DNA from: Candidatus Poribacteria bacterium
Lineage (GTDB): Bacteria; Poribacteria; WGA-4E; WGA-3G
NCBI GenBank assembly: GCA_022821965.1
Contig: JAJECN010000034.1
Location: forward strand, 1 to 57,486
Length of the DNA stretch: 57,486 bases
Reading direction: 5' to 3'
Under the pieces are notes generated by a model. The model was not told the origin of the DNA. It worked only from the letters and a program-made list of their open reading frames with translations, and searched no databases. Of this stretch, positions 8,723-17,254 are shown in pieces (positions within the stretch are counted from its first letter, which is position 1; each line of letters starts with the position of its first letter). Made by a program: the position numbers and the translations under genes.

Positions 8723-9910
8723 ATGTCACGGGTTTCGGATGAACGCTTAGTAGTAGCCGCGGTAAAAGGCGGTGATTGTGAAGCAGTGAAAATATTAGAC
8801 GACCGAATAAAATCAATAATTGAGTCTCAAACGCTGCCTCAAGCACTCCAGGAGGAAGTACGTCAGAAAATACTGACGCAGTTACATAATTATCGCTTCG
8901 TCGGGTCCTTTCAGAAATGGGTACACACGATTGCTCGCAATACATCCATCAGGTATAATAACGAGCAATTGTTTAACAGAAAGCCTGAGAGTAAAAAATC
9001 GCTGCCTAAAGTGCCACCGGCATTAAACCGTCCACCTGTTCAGGCAAAACTTCCGCCACTTGAAGAGATTGACTTAGAGATTCGTTCGCTTGTTGTTTTA
9101 CTGAATGAATCACCTCACATCCGAACGACCTGTTCTTGCAGTGGGCATCCAAACCAGAAGGCATGGAAGGCTCGTGGATGGGATCCATTTGGCGGGTGGA
9201 TTCATATAAAACCTACTGGTGATCCGCGCGCTGCTTTGGAGTTCCTTACTACTTTTCTCGCGCGGTTAGATAATACCGCCGCTGTGGAAACAGGACCCGG
9301 CATTCGCCAGGAGGGCGACACTTCTACCGATGCCATCCACCGGCTATACCAGCAAGCGGGGGCAGAAGAGCTCTTCCGATCCGGGGGTCCTGTTGTCATT
9401 ATCGGGGTTCATTTAAATCTCTTTGCTTGTCACCAAGAAGAGGCGCGTCGTTTGCAGATATGGCAACGATTCATTGATTCCATAACGGATTTAATAACCG
9501 ATAGGGAGGACCACTATCCAGAGATTGACACGCCGGAGATGGCATCGCGATGTTTACGAGAAGAATTACGTCGGTTGCCTTTCATTTATCGTGTGGAATT
9601 GAGGACGGATGAGGACGGTTATCCTGGACTCCATCTCTATACAAAGGCGGATCTTGCCTTATGCCAATGGTTTTCGGAGTTGGCGAATCGAATCTATTTG
9701 TTCCAAAGTAAAACGGCATATTGGGAGGCTGAAGCGGAAGGTCAGGCACAATTTGTTGCAGAGTGGGGTTTTACTTTACAACCGTGGCTGAACGCGGAAC
9801 TCATACCCATGCCGCATCTGATGAAACGCGACTGGACCTCACGCACTCGCGAGGACCATCTAAAAATTTGGAAACTTATTGAACTTGCAGTTGCGGAGCA
9901 AATTCACTGA
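8723..9910 (+). CDS. Fusion of an ECF sigma region-2-like domain with a SCSGH domain protein
   Basis: 395 residues from ATG 8723 (7 nt after GGAGG; TTG 8717 and ATG 8720 are alternatives). Residues about 5-80 look like sigma-70 region 2 of ECF factors (DERLVVAAVKGGD at the start, then VGSFQKWVHTIARNTSIRY). After a short linker comes DLEIRSLVVLLNESPHIRTTCSCSGHP, with the SCSGH motif at 138-142, reminiscent of the SCSGR/SCSGH motif of TYW3-like proteins. The rest (about 150-395) has no domain I recognise. No region 4 is visible, so ordinary sigma activity is doubtful. A regulator or RNA-modifying activity is possible but unproven. It has its own promoter. Confidence 0.6.
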   Translation: MSRVSDERLVVAAVKGGDCEAVKILDDRIKSIIESQTLPQALQEEVRQKILTQLHNYRFVGSFQKWVHTIARNTSIRYNNEQLFNRKPESKKSLPKVPPALNRPPVQAKLPPLEEIDLEIRSLVVLLNESPHIRTTCSCSGHPNQKAWKARGWDPFGGWIHIKPTGDPRAALEFLTTFLARLDNTAAVETGPGIRQEGDTSTDAIHRLYQQAGAEELFRSGGPVVIIGVHLNLFACHQEEARRLQIWQRFIDSITDLITDREDHYPEIDTPEMASRCLREELRRLPFIYRVELRTDEDGYPGLHLYTKADLALCQWFSELANRIYLFQSKTAYWEAEAEGQAQFVAEWGFTLQPWLNAELIPMPHLMKRDWTSRTREDHLKIWKLIELAVAEQIH

Positions 9911-9997
9911 CATCTACCGGTGGATTCTGCAACAGTAAATCTCTCGTCGTATTTCCTGAATGTAACAAAATTTGTAATGCTTGATGCGCGAAAAAAC

Positions 9998-10026
9998 TTG
10001 CAATTTACGGCTGTTTATGGTAAAAT
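9998..10026 (+). promoter_or_regulatory. Sigma-70-type promoter of the SelW-like gene
   Basis: TTGCAA at 9998-10003, 17-bp spacer, TAAAAT at 10021-10026, about 55 nt upstream of ATG 10083. Confidence 0.55.
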
Positions 10027-10082
10027 CTTTAGAAGCAGCAGTTGAATTCACTCAAAATTTGAATGAGGAGGAATAGTAAACC

Positions 10083-10316
10083 ATGGAAGTGAGAATTGAA
10101 TACTGCACCGCTTGAAACTACCAACCACGGGCAGCCAGTTTGGCAGATGCCTTGAGACAGAAGTATGGTACGGCGGTTAAGACAGTCGATCTGATTCCTG
10201 GTAGTGGCGGGGCTTTTGAAGTTTCGTTAAACGGGACATTGCTCTACTCGAAGTTAGAAACTGGGCAGTTTCCAACGACAGATCAGATAACATCTGCAAT
10301 AGACGCGGCGGCATAA
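10083..10316 (+). CDS. SelW-like (Rdx family) selenoprotein, in-frame TGA = selenocysteine
   Basis: 77 residues when the TGA at 10113-10115 is read as selenocysteine, ending at TAA 10314. The ribosome site GAGGAGGAA precedes ATG 10083 by about 10 nt. The protein starts MEVRIEYC-T-A-U-NYQPRA, giving C8-x-x-U11 right after the first beta strand, exactly where SelW/Rdx proteins carry CxxU. The rest (GGAFEVSLNGTLLYSKLETGQFP) matches the family's FEV.v.G.L..SK...G.fP pattern, and the length is typical. Read with TGA as stop it would be a pointless 10-residue peptide. These thioredoxin-fold proteins are redox proteins in the cytoplasm with poorly known partners. Flanked by its own promoter and a rho-independent terminator, so it is a single-gene unit. 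Confidence 0.9.
10130..10151 (+). promoter_or_regulatory. Candidate bacterial SECIS hairpin in the SelW-like gene
   Basis: GGCA (10130-10133) can pair with TGCC (10148-10151), and GCCA (10134-10137) with TGGC (10141-10144), leaving a GTT apical loop and a 3-nt bulge. The loop lies 23-25 nt after the TGA, within the range used by bacterial SECIS elements recognised by SelB. Pairing was judged by eye. Confidence 0.55.
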
Positions 10317-10331
10317 CCAGCGTCTTTGGAA

Positions 10332-10370
10332 GGGCGGAGGTTGTTCCCTTGCTACCTCCGTCTTTTTTTT
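10332..10370 (+). terminator. Rho-independent terminator after the SelW-like gene
   Basis: CGGAGGT and ACCTCCG form a 7-bp stem (plus a possible G-U pair) around a 12-nt loop, followed by a run of eight T. It ends 2 bp before the stop of the convergent lpxI gene. Confidence 0.85.
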
Positions 10371-10371
10371 G

Positions 10372-11175
10372 TTACGCTACGGCTACGATTACGATCTTCC
10401 ACTGGTCGGCTTGCTGAACGAGCGCATCGGCATCCATAACAAAGGTTCGCCGTGCCTCCACAGCTAACACATTTGCTTTGACTTGATGTAACACCTCCAG
10501 CGTTTGCATTCCGACCGTTGGTACATCAATACGGAAATCGTGATTCTCGGCAGCCGCTTTCGCTACAACGACTCCTTTCCTTCCTAAGTTCCCTCCCCTC
10601 AGAATAGTCGCATCCGTCCCTTCAATGGCTTCCATAGCAAGCACAATCTGATTTTTAACGACAACCGTTTGTCCTATATCCATGTTTGCTATTTGGCGGG
10701 CGGTGCTGATACCGAGTTCAATATCTGCCCATTGGCTTGCTGTTGGTTGTCGTGTTGTTAAAACACTGGGTTGTGGAAGAAGGTGATGGAGGTACTGGTC
10801 TTGCGGGAGGATAGTAAGTCCAGCAGATTCAAGGTAATTGAGTGCTGCGTTAACGATTGCGGTAGGTTTTTCGCGTCGATTCTGTACTAAAATTTTAATG
10901 GTGGTAGTATCAATTTGAAATGGACGAAGGAGAATATTTTTTTCGACTTTCCCGATAATCACAACCTCTTTTACGCCTGAAGTGAGAAGTGTTCGGGTAA
11001 TCTTTTGAATCTGACCCACCCCATAGGTGTGGAGTTCACAGGCAATTCCAGCGAAGCGTTGCGCGTCGGACTTTGTGATTTGGATGATAACGGGTTGTCG
11101 TTTATGGGCAACAGCGGCGTATGCTAATAGCACCGGCAGCTCACCTGCACCCGCAATAATACCCAATTTTTCCAT
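10372..11175 (-). CDS. lpxI: UDP-2,3-diacylglucosamine pyrophosphatase LpxI
   Basis: 267 residues, the family length. Begins EKLGIIAGAGELPVLLA and carries the LpxI (DUF1009) signatures VVIIGKVEK, DQYLHHLLP, DIELGISTARQIANMDIGQTVVVKNQIVLAMEAIEGTDATILRGG and RIDVPTVGMQTLE. LpxI hydrolyses UDP-2,3-diacylglucosamine to lipid X in lipid A synthesis and replaces LpxH in many non-enteric bacteria. It is the last gene of the minus-strand lipid A block. Its start is preceded by CCGCAAGGAACTTTAAAAAT, close to the 3' end of the repeat leader that precedes several other genes here. Confidence 0.93.
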   Translation of the reverse strand: MEKLGIIAGAGELPVLLAYAAVAHKRQPVIIQITKSDAQRFAGIACELHTYGVGQIQKITRTLLTSGVKEVVIIGKVEKNILLRPFQIDTTTIKILVQNRREKPTAIVNAALNYLESAGLTILPQDQYLHHLLPQPSVLTTRQPTASQWADIELGISTARQIANMDIGQTVVVKNQIVLAMEAIEGTDATILRGGNLGRKGVVVAKAAAENHDFRIDVPTVGMQTLEVLHQVKANVLAVEARRTFVMDADALVQQADQWKIVIVAVA

Positions 11176-11265
11176 ATTTTTAAAGTTCCTTGCGGTTAAG
11201 TAAGGTTGTTTAAGGGTATGGTGTGCTTCTGTGTAAGGTCGCCCTCCATTTCATTACGGGCTTAC
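11176..11265 (-). promoter_or_regulatory. Divergent copy of the repeat leader before lpxI
   Basis: On the minus strand the bases just before ATG 11175 read AACCGCAAGGAACTTTAAAA-AT, nearly the 3' module of the leader repeat. About 70 nt further upstream GTAAGCCC also occurs, as at the 5' end of the plus-strand copies, but the middle is different. Either a diverged member or a mosaic. Confidence 0.45.
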
Positions 11266-11323
11266 GTCTCCGATGTTTTCATAACGGAGAGATCGGAGCG
11301 GAAACCAAATATTTAGAAATACC

Positions 11324-12148
11324 TTAACCGTGTAGGATGCGATTCGGTTGGCTGAATCCGATGCCACGTTTAGACGTTTCGATAAATTCAAGTAGGTATT
11401 CAACTTCCGGAGTCGCTTCAAGCTCCTCCTTAACTCTGGCGACGGCGTGTTTGAGAGGTAGACCGGAGCGGAACAAGATGCGAAATGCCTTCTTTAACGC
11501 CGCAAGCGTTTCATCGGTCAGTTGCGACAAAGGATTAATTCGCGATGTTCGGATGCCAATGCGGTTGAGACTGCGAACACGCGCCGGTTGTCCGGCGGAG
11601 AGGGCGAAAGGTGGAATATCTTGAACGATCTTTGAGAAACCTCCTGCCATTGCCATTTTGCCGACGCGTACATATTGATGCAATGCTGCGTGTGCGCCAA
11701 GCCGAACGTCATCCTCAATTACGACATGCCCCGCAAGTGAAACAAAGTTTGCCATGATTGTTCTATTGCCGACGATAGTGTCGTGTGCAAGGTTAACCCA
11801 GTTCATCAGTAAATTGTTATCACCGACGATAGTTGACCCGTCTTCAAAGGTTGATCTGGAAATGGAGACGTACTCGCGTAGTATATTGCGATTCCCAATT
11901 TTCACATAACTCCGCCAACCCCCGTACTTCAAATCTTTAGATTCGTTGCCGATGGTAGCACCGAAATAGATTTTGCATTCTTCACCGATAATCGTCCACT
12001 TCTCAATCTGAACATGCGGACCGATCACGGTCCCGCGTCCAATGTGAACATCTTCACCGACAAGACTGTAGGCACCGACTTTAACTCCCTCTTCCAACGT
12101 TGCTTTTGGAGAGATAATAGCCGTAGGGTGAATATTAGTTTCTAACAT
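11324..12148 (-). CDS. lpxA: Acyl-ACP--UDP-N-acetylglucosamine O-acyltransferase LpxA
   Basis: 274 residues. A left-handed beta-helix of hexapeptide repeats fills residues 5-190 (IHPTAIISPKA.., VGAYSLVGEDVHIG), and NLAHDTIVGNRTIMANFVSLAGHV contains the catalytic-region His of LpxA. The C-terminal helical domain follows. It transfers a 3-hydroxyacyl chain to UDP-GlcNAc, the first step of lipid A synthesis, in the cytoplasm. A GAGGAA ribosome site lies before ATG. Between lpxC-fabZ upstream and lpxI downstream, as in many genomes; the 148-bp gap to lpxI holds that gene's leader. Confidence 0.94.
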   Translation of the reverse strand: MLETNIHPTAIISPKATLEEGVKVGAYSLVGEDVHIGRGTVIGPHVQIEKWTIIGEECKIYFGATIGNESKDLKYGGWRSYVKIGNRNILREYVSISRSTFEDGSTIVGDNNLLMNWVNLAHDTIVGNRTIMANFVSLAGHVVIEDDVRLGAHAALHQYVRVGKMAMAGGFSKIVQDIPPFALSAGQPARVRSLNRIGIRTSRINPLSQLTDETLAALKKAFRILFRSGLPLKHAVARVKEELEATPEVEYLLEFIETSKRGIGFSQPNRILHG

Positions 12149-12292
12149 GGATGTTCCTCTCTAATAGTTACCGACAGTCGGTTAAGACGTGGTTTGTAAC
12201 GGATAACCTCTCTGTAGCATACACCGAGTGAAAGTAGATTGTTAAAGGCGATCTCTTGACCGATAGCCGATGGCTGACTGCTGATAGCCAAG

Positions 12293-13579
12293 TCAGACCG
12301 ATGCTAATACAATTGACAACTCAGCCTCTGTGGCAAGTTCGTCTCCTACATAAACGCGTCCTTCGATGCGTGCAAGCCTGCTCCGTAGTTGGGCAACTTC
12401 TATTTCCAATCGGAGTTGGTCGCCCGGAATGACGGCGCGTCGGAATGTTGCCTTGTTAATCGAACGAAAATAGCCAAGTTCGCCTTCCTTACCGATGTCT
12501 CGAAGGACGAGCCATGCCGCAAGTTGTGCGAGAGCTTCAATCTGTAGTACGCCTGGCATCACAGGTTGCGTCGGGAAATGTCCCTCAAAAATTGGTTCGT
12601 TATAGGTCACGTTCTTTATGCCAACTGCGCGTTTCTTACTTTCATATTCAATGACTCTATCAACCATGCACATCGGATGCCGATGAGGTAATACTTCGTA
12701 GATGTCCATTACCTCAATAGGTTCTTGAACAGCGGGATGTTCAAGGTGTCCTGCCTCAGCAAGAGCACGCACAAATTCCGCATGGAATGTATGTCCCGTT
12801 CGCGTTGCCATGACATGTGCCTTTGGTAAGTGTCCAGCCAGATAGAGATCACCGATCAGATCAAGAATTTTATGTCGGACAAACTCGTCTTCAAATCGCA
12901 AGGGTGTGCTGGGTTCACCAGCCTCATTGATGACGAGCACGTTGTCATAGCTTGCCCCTTTCCCAATACCGAGTGCTTGAAGTGCTTCAATTTCATTCTC
13001 GAAACAGAAACTCCGAGCTGGCGCGATATCACTTGCGTATGATTCTGCGGTTATTTTGAAGGTCGCAACTTGAGGCGTGGTTTGCGGGTGTGCGTAAACG
13101 AATGTGACTTCCAGCGCATCAGCGGGTAATAAAACGAGCTGCCGATCCCCTGCAGAAAGCGCGAAAGGTTCCGTAATCTCAATAAAATTCCGTGGCGCAT
13201 CTTGTAAGACAAGCCCTGTCGCTTGAATATTTTCCACATAGGGCAGGGCACTTCCATCAAGCCCAGGAGGTTCCGGGGCATCCAATTCCACTGCCACATT
13301 GTCAATACCAAGACCACCAAGGGCAGAAAGGAGATGTTCAACACTACTAACTGTTGTATCACCACTCCGTAAACTGGTGCATCGCGGCAGAATATCTGCC
13401 CAGTTTTCTGGACACACCGCTACTTCTGGCATGCCTTCCATATCCATACGCCGAAAAACGATGCCGGAATCCGCTGGTGCTGGTTTTAGGGTTAAGGTCA
13501 CGGGTTCCCCTAACATTAACCCTTTGCCTGTCATTGTTATTTCGTTTTGAATTGTTTGCTGTAAATCAGCCTTTGCCAT
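12293..13579 (-). CDS. lpxC/fabZ: Bifunctional LpxC deacetylase / FabZ dehydratase fusion
   Basis: 428 residues in two domains. Residues 1-285 are LpxC: zinc ligands H82 (SSVEHLLSALGG), H236 and D240 (HKILDLIGD) and the catalytic H263 (GHTFHAEF). Residues about 288-428 are FabZ: VLPHRHPMCMVDRV, GHFP with catalytic H334, and PGVLQIEALAQ with E348. LpxC makes the committed step of lipid A synthesis and FabZ dehydrates 3-hydroxyacyl-ACP, so the fusion couples two enzymes that compete for the same hydroxyacyl pool. Such fusions are known in Bacteroidetes and some other phyla. All key residues are present in both halves. No clear ribosome site. Confidence 0.95.
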   Translation of the reverse strand: MAKADLQQTIQNEITMTGKGLMLGEPVTLTLKPAPADSGIVFRRMDMEGMPEVAVCPENWADILPRCTSLRSGDTTVSSVEHLLSALGGLGIDNVAVELDAPEPPGLDGSALPYVENIQATGLVLQDAPRNFIEITEPFALSAGDRQLVLLPADALEVTFVYAHPQTTPQVATFKITAESYASDIAPARSFCFENEIEALQALGIGKGASYDNVLVINEAGEPSTPLRFEDEFVRHKILDLIGDLYLAGHLPKAHVMATRTGHTFHAEFVRALAEAGHLEHPAVQEPIEVMDIYEVLPHRHPMCMVDRVIEYESKKRAVGIKNVTYNEPIFEGHFPTQPVMPGVLQIEALAQLAAWLVLRDIGKEGELGYFRSINKATFRRAVIPGDQLRLEIEVAQLRSRLARIEGRVYVGDELATEAELSIVLASV

Positions 13580-13654
13580 TCGCTTTTGTCACTTTCTGTG
13601 GCTTCAGTTTCGATCTTCCAAACAAGAAAGATGCGAAGTTGTTATCAAACGCAC

Positions 13655-14683
13655 TTACTGCTTCCGAGAGGCACGCCGTATTTTTCGTATCATTCTATTA
13701 TGTTCTGAAAGCGTCTTTGAAAAATGGTGCTTTCCCTCGCCTATCGCCACGAAATAGAGATAATCCGTTTTTTCGGGACGCAGTGCCGCTATAATTGAAT
13801 CAATACCCGGATTTGCTATGGGACCAGGTGGTAAACCCTTATGCATGTAAGTATTATAAGGCGAATCAACGCTCAAATCGCCTTTAGTTAAGAGTCTTTC
13901 TGGGTTTCCTAAGGCGTAAAGCACCGTCGGATCTGCCTGCAGCCTCCACTTACGTCTGAGTCGGTTATGAAAGACGCTTGAAATACGAGGGCGTTCTGAT
14001 TTAGATTGTGCTTCCTTTTCGATAATGGAAGCAAGCGTTACAATTTCGTGACGGGTGCGTCCTAAATTTCGAGCTTCCTCGTCGAATGAATCTGTCCACC
14101 TCTGTTTGAATTCGTCGAGCATCATCTCAACAACCTTCTTTGCGCTCGTACCTTTCGCGAACTTGTACGTATTCGGGAACAAATAGCCCTCCACTGTTTT
14201 ATCAGCAAGTCCGTATAGCTCCAACAAACGAGACGATTCGGAGGCTTCCTGAAATGCCTGAGTTGTACCGAGACCTGATGTTTTCCAAAGTTCAGCGATG
14301 CCGGATACCGTTAAACCCTCTGGCACTGTCCAGCGAATTAGCGTAACCTGTCCCTTTTCAAATTCGTTGAGGATGTCCCACAACGCCATATTCCGTCGCA
14401 ACACATAAGTTCCAGCTTGTAGACGTCTACCGGTCCCTCTATATCGGACAACGAGCCGAAAAGCATGTTCGCTCCGTATTAACTTTTCTTCAACCAATCG
14501 TTTGGCTATCGTTCGTGAACTACTACCCGTTGGCACGTCAAAGTTGACAACCTCTTCTGAAGATGTTGGTGGTAGCGTCAAAAACACCGCTATCAACAGG
14601 ACAGTGAGGCAAAGTGCAGCGAGACTACAGAGGACCAGTATGACTATCTTTTTAATGTTTCGTATTTTTTTGATTGACTCCAT
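13655..14683 (-). CDS. mltG: Endolytic transglycosylase MltG (YceG-like)
   Basis: 342 residues: an N-terminal membrane anchor (IVILVLCSLAALCLTVLLIAVF), a LysM-like/linker region, then the YceG domain with PEGLTVSGIA, VEGYLFPNTYKF, ASIIEKEAQ (catalytic Glu), SVFHNRL, QADPTVLYALG, SPYNTYMHKGLPPGPIANPG and YLYFVA. It cleaves nascent peptidoglycan strands on the periplasmic face of the inner membrane and sets glycan length. It precedes lpxC-fabZ with a 75-bp gap. Confidence 0.95.
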   Translation of the reverse strand: MESIKKIRNIKKIVILVLCSLAALCLTVLLIAVFLTLPPTSSEEVVNFDVPTGSSSRTIAKRLVEEKLIRSEHAFRLVVRYRGTGRRLQAGTYVLRRNMALWDILNEFEKGQVTLIRWTVPEGLTVSGIAELWKTSGLGTTQAFQEASESSRLLELYGLADKTVEGYLFPNTYKFAKGTSAKKVVEMMLDEFKQRWTDSFDEEARNLGRTRHEIVTLASIIEKEAQSKSERPRISSVFHNRLRRKWRLQADPTVLYALGNPERLLTKGDLSVDSPYNTYMHKGLPPGPIANPGIDSIIAALRPEKTDYLYFVAIGEGKHHFSKTLSEHNRMIRKIRRASRKQ

Positions 14684-14767
14684 ACGTCCCGTAGGATCGA
14701 TCGCCCGATCGTGACATGCTATTGATAAGAATTGTTAGAACAAACCCTTTACACCGGAATGGAGGAA

Positions 14768-15214
14768 TCAAGAATCCTCAGTGGGGACCGTAGAATTGAT
14801 CCCCTGATCGCGATTCAAGTAGTCATCAAGGATAATCACCGCTGACACCTCATCGATAAGTTCTTTCTGTGCTTTTGCGTCTTTGTTAAGTTCATGCAAA
14901 ATTTCTTCTGCCTCAGCGGTTGTAAAACGTTCATCCTGAAATTCAATTGGGATATCAATTACATGTTCTAAGCGTTTTGCAAACTTCTGAACCTTCTCCG
15001 CCTGTGTACCGATAGAGCCATCAAGAGAGATGGGCAAGCCGATAACAACGCATTCCACCTTGTGAATCGAAACGAGATCAGAAATAGCAATTAAGTCAAC
15101 CTTCCGATTTTTTCGGGTGAGTGTACACAGTGGGTGTGCTGCGACACCAAGTTCGTCACTGAGTGCCACACCAATACGTGTATCACCGACATCTAATCCG
15201 AGTAGAATTGCCAT
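14768..15214 (-). CDS. ruvX: Holliday junction resolvase-like RuvX/YqgF
   Basis: 148 residues, family length. RNase H-like fold motifs GLDVGDTRIGVALSD at the N-terminus, VVIGLPISLDGSIG in the middle and FQDERFTTAEAE near the end, with the conserved acidic residues. YqgF proteins act in pre-16S rRNA 5' processing and/or as Holliday junction resolvases. The pairing of mltG and ruvX is common in bacteria, which supports both calls. Confidence 0.95.
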   Translation of the reverse strand: MAILLGLDVGDTRIGVALSDELGVAAHPLCTLTRKNRKVDLIAISDLVSIHKVECVVIGLPISLDGSIGTQAEKVQKFAKRLEHVIDIPIEFQDERFTTAEAEEILHELNKDAKAQKELIDEVSAVIILDDYLNRDQGINSTVPTEDS

Positions 15215-15303
15215 GATTGACCCCTTTTTGTTAGTTGTTAAATGAGTGAGACACTTTTTGGCTGAACACTAACACCCTTCCCGCAATGCGAATATACGAA
15301 AAA

Positions 15304-17082
15304 TTAGAAGCGACCCGAACGCAAAATAGAAATTACCAATCCGAATCCGAAAAACGTTGCAGTCAAATAACCCATAATGCCGAGAAAAAACTTCCATTCC
15401 CAGATTTCAACACCTTGTAGGATGATAGACGAGCCCACAATCAGTGAAGCAATGATGAGACTGAAGGCAACTCGATTGATAACCCGATCGAAGGCTTTAA
15501 TCACCGCTTCAAGACTTAAATGTTCTAACTCAAATTTGAGAGAACCTCGCTGTAATTTTTGGAGGATACGGTGCAAGTGAAGTGGCATGTCGCGTGCAAG
15601 TTCTGTGAAATCTTCCACAGAATCCGCGAGCTGCCGCTCCCACCTTTTGCTCCCAAAGTTTTGGACGAGAAATTGCGAAATATACGGTTCACTGAATTCT
15701 AAAATATTGAAATCAGGGTTTAGTTTCATCACGACTGATTCAACCGTTGCGACCGTTTTACCGAGCATCAAAAATGCTGGCGGCACATGGATTTGATGCC
15801 GCAACGATGCGTTAAAGACTTCGTGAATTACCTCTCCGAGACGGAGCCTGCTCGGCGGCATATTGAAGTAACGTTCCAGGAAGTCGTTCATTTCCAACTT
15901 TAAAGCTGCGATGTCTGTTTCATCACCCAAAATGCCCATCCGAATGTAGCTTCTGACCACAGCGTCTACATCTTTGGTTAACACGGCACTCAGCCAATTA
16001 CAGATATGCCTCAACATATCGTCGCTTATTCTGCCGACCATCCCGAAGTCTACTAATCCGATCCGTCCATCTTCTAAAACAAAGACATTCCCAGGATGCG
16101 GATCCGCATGGAAAAACCCATCGCTCAGTACCTGCGTGTAGAATATCTCTACAAGTGTTTCAGCGAGTTCCGTCCGATCAAATCCCATCTCGTCCAGTTG
16201 AGTGATGGCGTTGATTGGCACACCGTCAATCCGTTCCAACGTCAAAACACGGCGATTCGTGAAATCCCAGTGGACTCTCGGAATCTTTACCTTTGATGAC
16301 GTTGCGAATCTCTGGTAGAAAGCATCTGTATTTGTTGCCTCGATTGTAAAATCGATCTCCTTCCGAATCGAGCGTGAGAACTCCCGAACAAGCTCAGTCG
16401 GTTTAAAGAGGTGCATCTCTGGATCCCGGTTTTCAAGCCGTTCGGCTAACTCCATCAATAGGTTGAGATCTGTCTGAATAATCGTTGCTACACGTGGACG
16501 TTGGACTTTAACGACTACCGATTCACCTGTTTCTAATGTTGCTGCATGCACCTGGGCAATTGAAGCCGCCGCGAACGGTTGTTGTTCGTAAGTCGAAAAG
16601 ACTTTCTCAAGCGGCGTTTTGAATTCCTGTTCAATGGTCGTGCGAACCTCTGAAAAATCAAAGGGTTGGGCATGTCGTTGCAATTTCTGGAACTCGGTGC
16701 TCCATGCCAAAGCCTCTTCTTGCCCAACAAGTTCGGAAAGAATGTCCACGCGGGTGCTGAGTACTTGACCTAATTTAACAAACGTCGGTCCCAACTCTTC
16801 AAACGCAAGCCGCAACCGTTCTGGCACAGACAGTAGTGATCCTGAAGTGTTTTCGTCTGAATCCTTTTTTTCCCTTCGGAAACGCCACCATCTCCGTTTC
16901 TGGGCGTGGCTACCTCCCCTTGCTCTCCGCGTGAACGCGCTTCTGAGACTGAAACGACTTGTCCGTCCTCGCTCAAAAATTTGAGCGAGAATGTGCCCAA
17001 AACCGTGTCTCGCGAAAACGCTAACAATCTCAGGCAGGCGTTTGGCGCTTTTAAGTTTACGATTCAAATTCAGAAGGCGCAT
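15304..17082 (-). CDS. ABC1/UbiB-family atypical kinase
   Basis: 592 residues. UbiB/ADCK family motifs: PTFVKLGQVLSTR (KxGQ), an alanine-rich loop FAAASIAQVHAA in place of the Gly-rich loop, VVVKVQRP, HADPHPGNVFVLEDGRIGLVDFG for metal and ATP binding. Two hydrophobic segments at the C-terminus anchor it in the membrane. Family members support ubiquinone or other lipid metabolism through a weak ATPase activity. An unusual basic insertion sits near residues 45-75 (many R/K/W), ahead of the kinase core. First gene of the minus-strand block; a good promoter lies just upstream. The gap to ruvX is 89 bp. Confidence 0.9.
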   Translation of the reverse strand: MRLLNLNRKLKSAKRLPEIVSVFARHGFGHILAQIFERGRTSRFSLRSAFTRRARGGSHAQKRRWWRFRREKKDSDENTSGSLLSVPERLRLAFEELGPTFVKLGQVLSTRVDILSELVGQEEALAWSTEFQKLQRHAQPFDFSEVRTTIEQEFKTPLEKVFSTYEQQPFAAASIAQVHAATLETGESVVVKVQRPRVATIIQTDLNLLMELAERLENRDPEMHLFKPTELVREFSRSIRKEIDFTIEATNTDAFYQRFATSSKVKIPRVHWDFTNRRVLTLERIDGVPINAITQLDEMGFDRTELAETLVEIFYTQVLSDGFFHADPHPGNVFVLEDGRIGLVDFGMVGRISDDMLRHICNWLSAVLTKDVDAVVRSYIRMGILGDETDIAALKLEMNDFLERYFNMPPSRLRLGEVIHEVFNASLRHQIHVPPAFLMLGKTVATVESVVMKLNPDFNILEFSEPYISQFLVQNFGSKRWERQLADSVEDFTELARDMPLHLHRILQKLQRGSLKFELEHLSLEAVIKAFDRVINRVAFSLIIASLIVGSSIILQGVEIWEWKFFLGIMGYLTATFFGFGLVISILRSGRF

Positions 17083-17126
17083 GAGGTTTTCGTCTCTTTA
17101 ATAAGTTTGACAATACCGCTTTTAAA

Positions 17127-17155
17127 ATTTTACACGAAAAATTGTGTGGAGTCAA
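17127..17155 (-). promoter_or_regulatory. Promoter of the UbiB-lipid A block
   Basis: Read on the minus strand: TTGACT (17155-17150), 17-bp spacer, TAAAAT (17132-17127), about 45 bp upstream of ATG 17082. It faces away from the methyltransferase promoter. Confidence 0.65.
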
Positions 17156-17190
17156 GAAAAATCTCATAGATACAACATTGCGAAGGATAC

Positions 17191-17220
17191 TTGATAAATT
17201 ATCCTTAAGTATGCTATAAT
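17191..17220 (+). promoter_or_regulatory. Promoter of the DNA methyltransferase gene
   Basis: TTGATA at 17191-17196, 18-bp spacer, perfect TATAAT at 17215-17220; 34 bp before the GTG start. Confidence 0.65.
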
Positions 17221-17254
17221 TTCGCGATAATAAACAAAAGAAAGGTAGCAAGTT

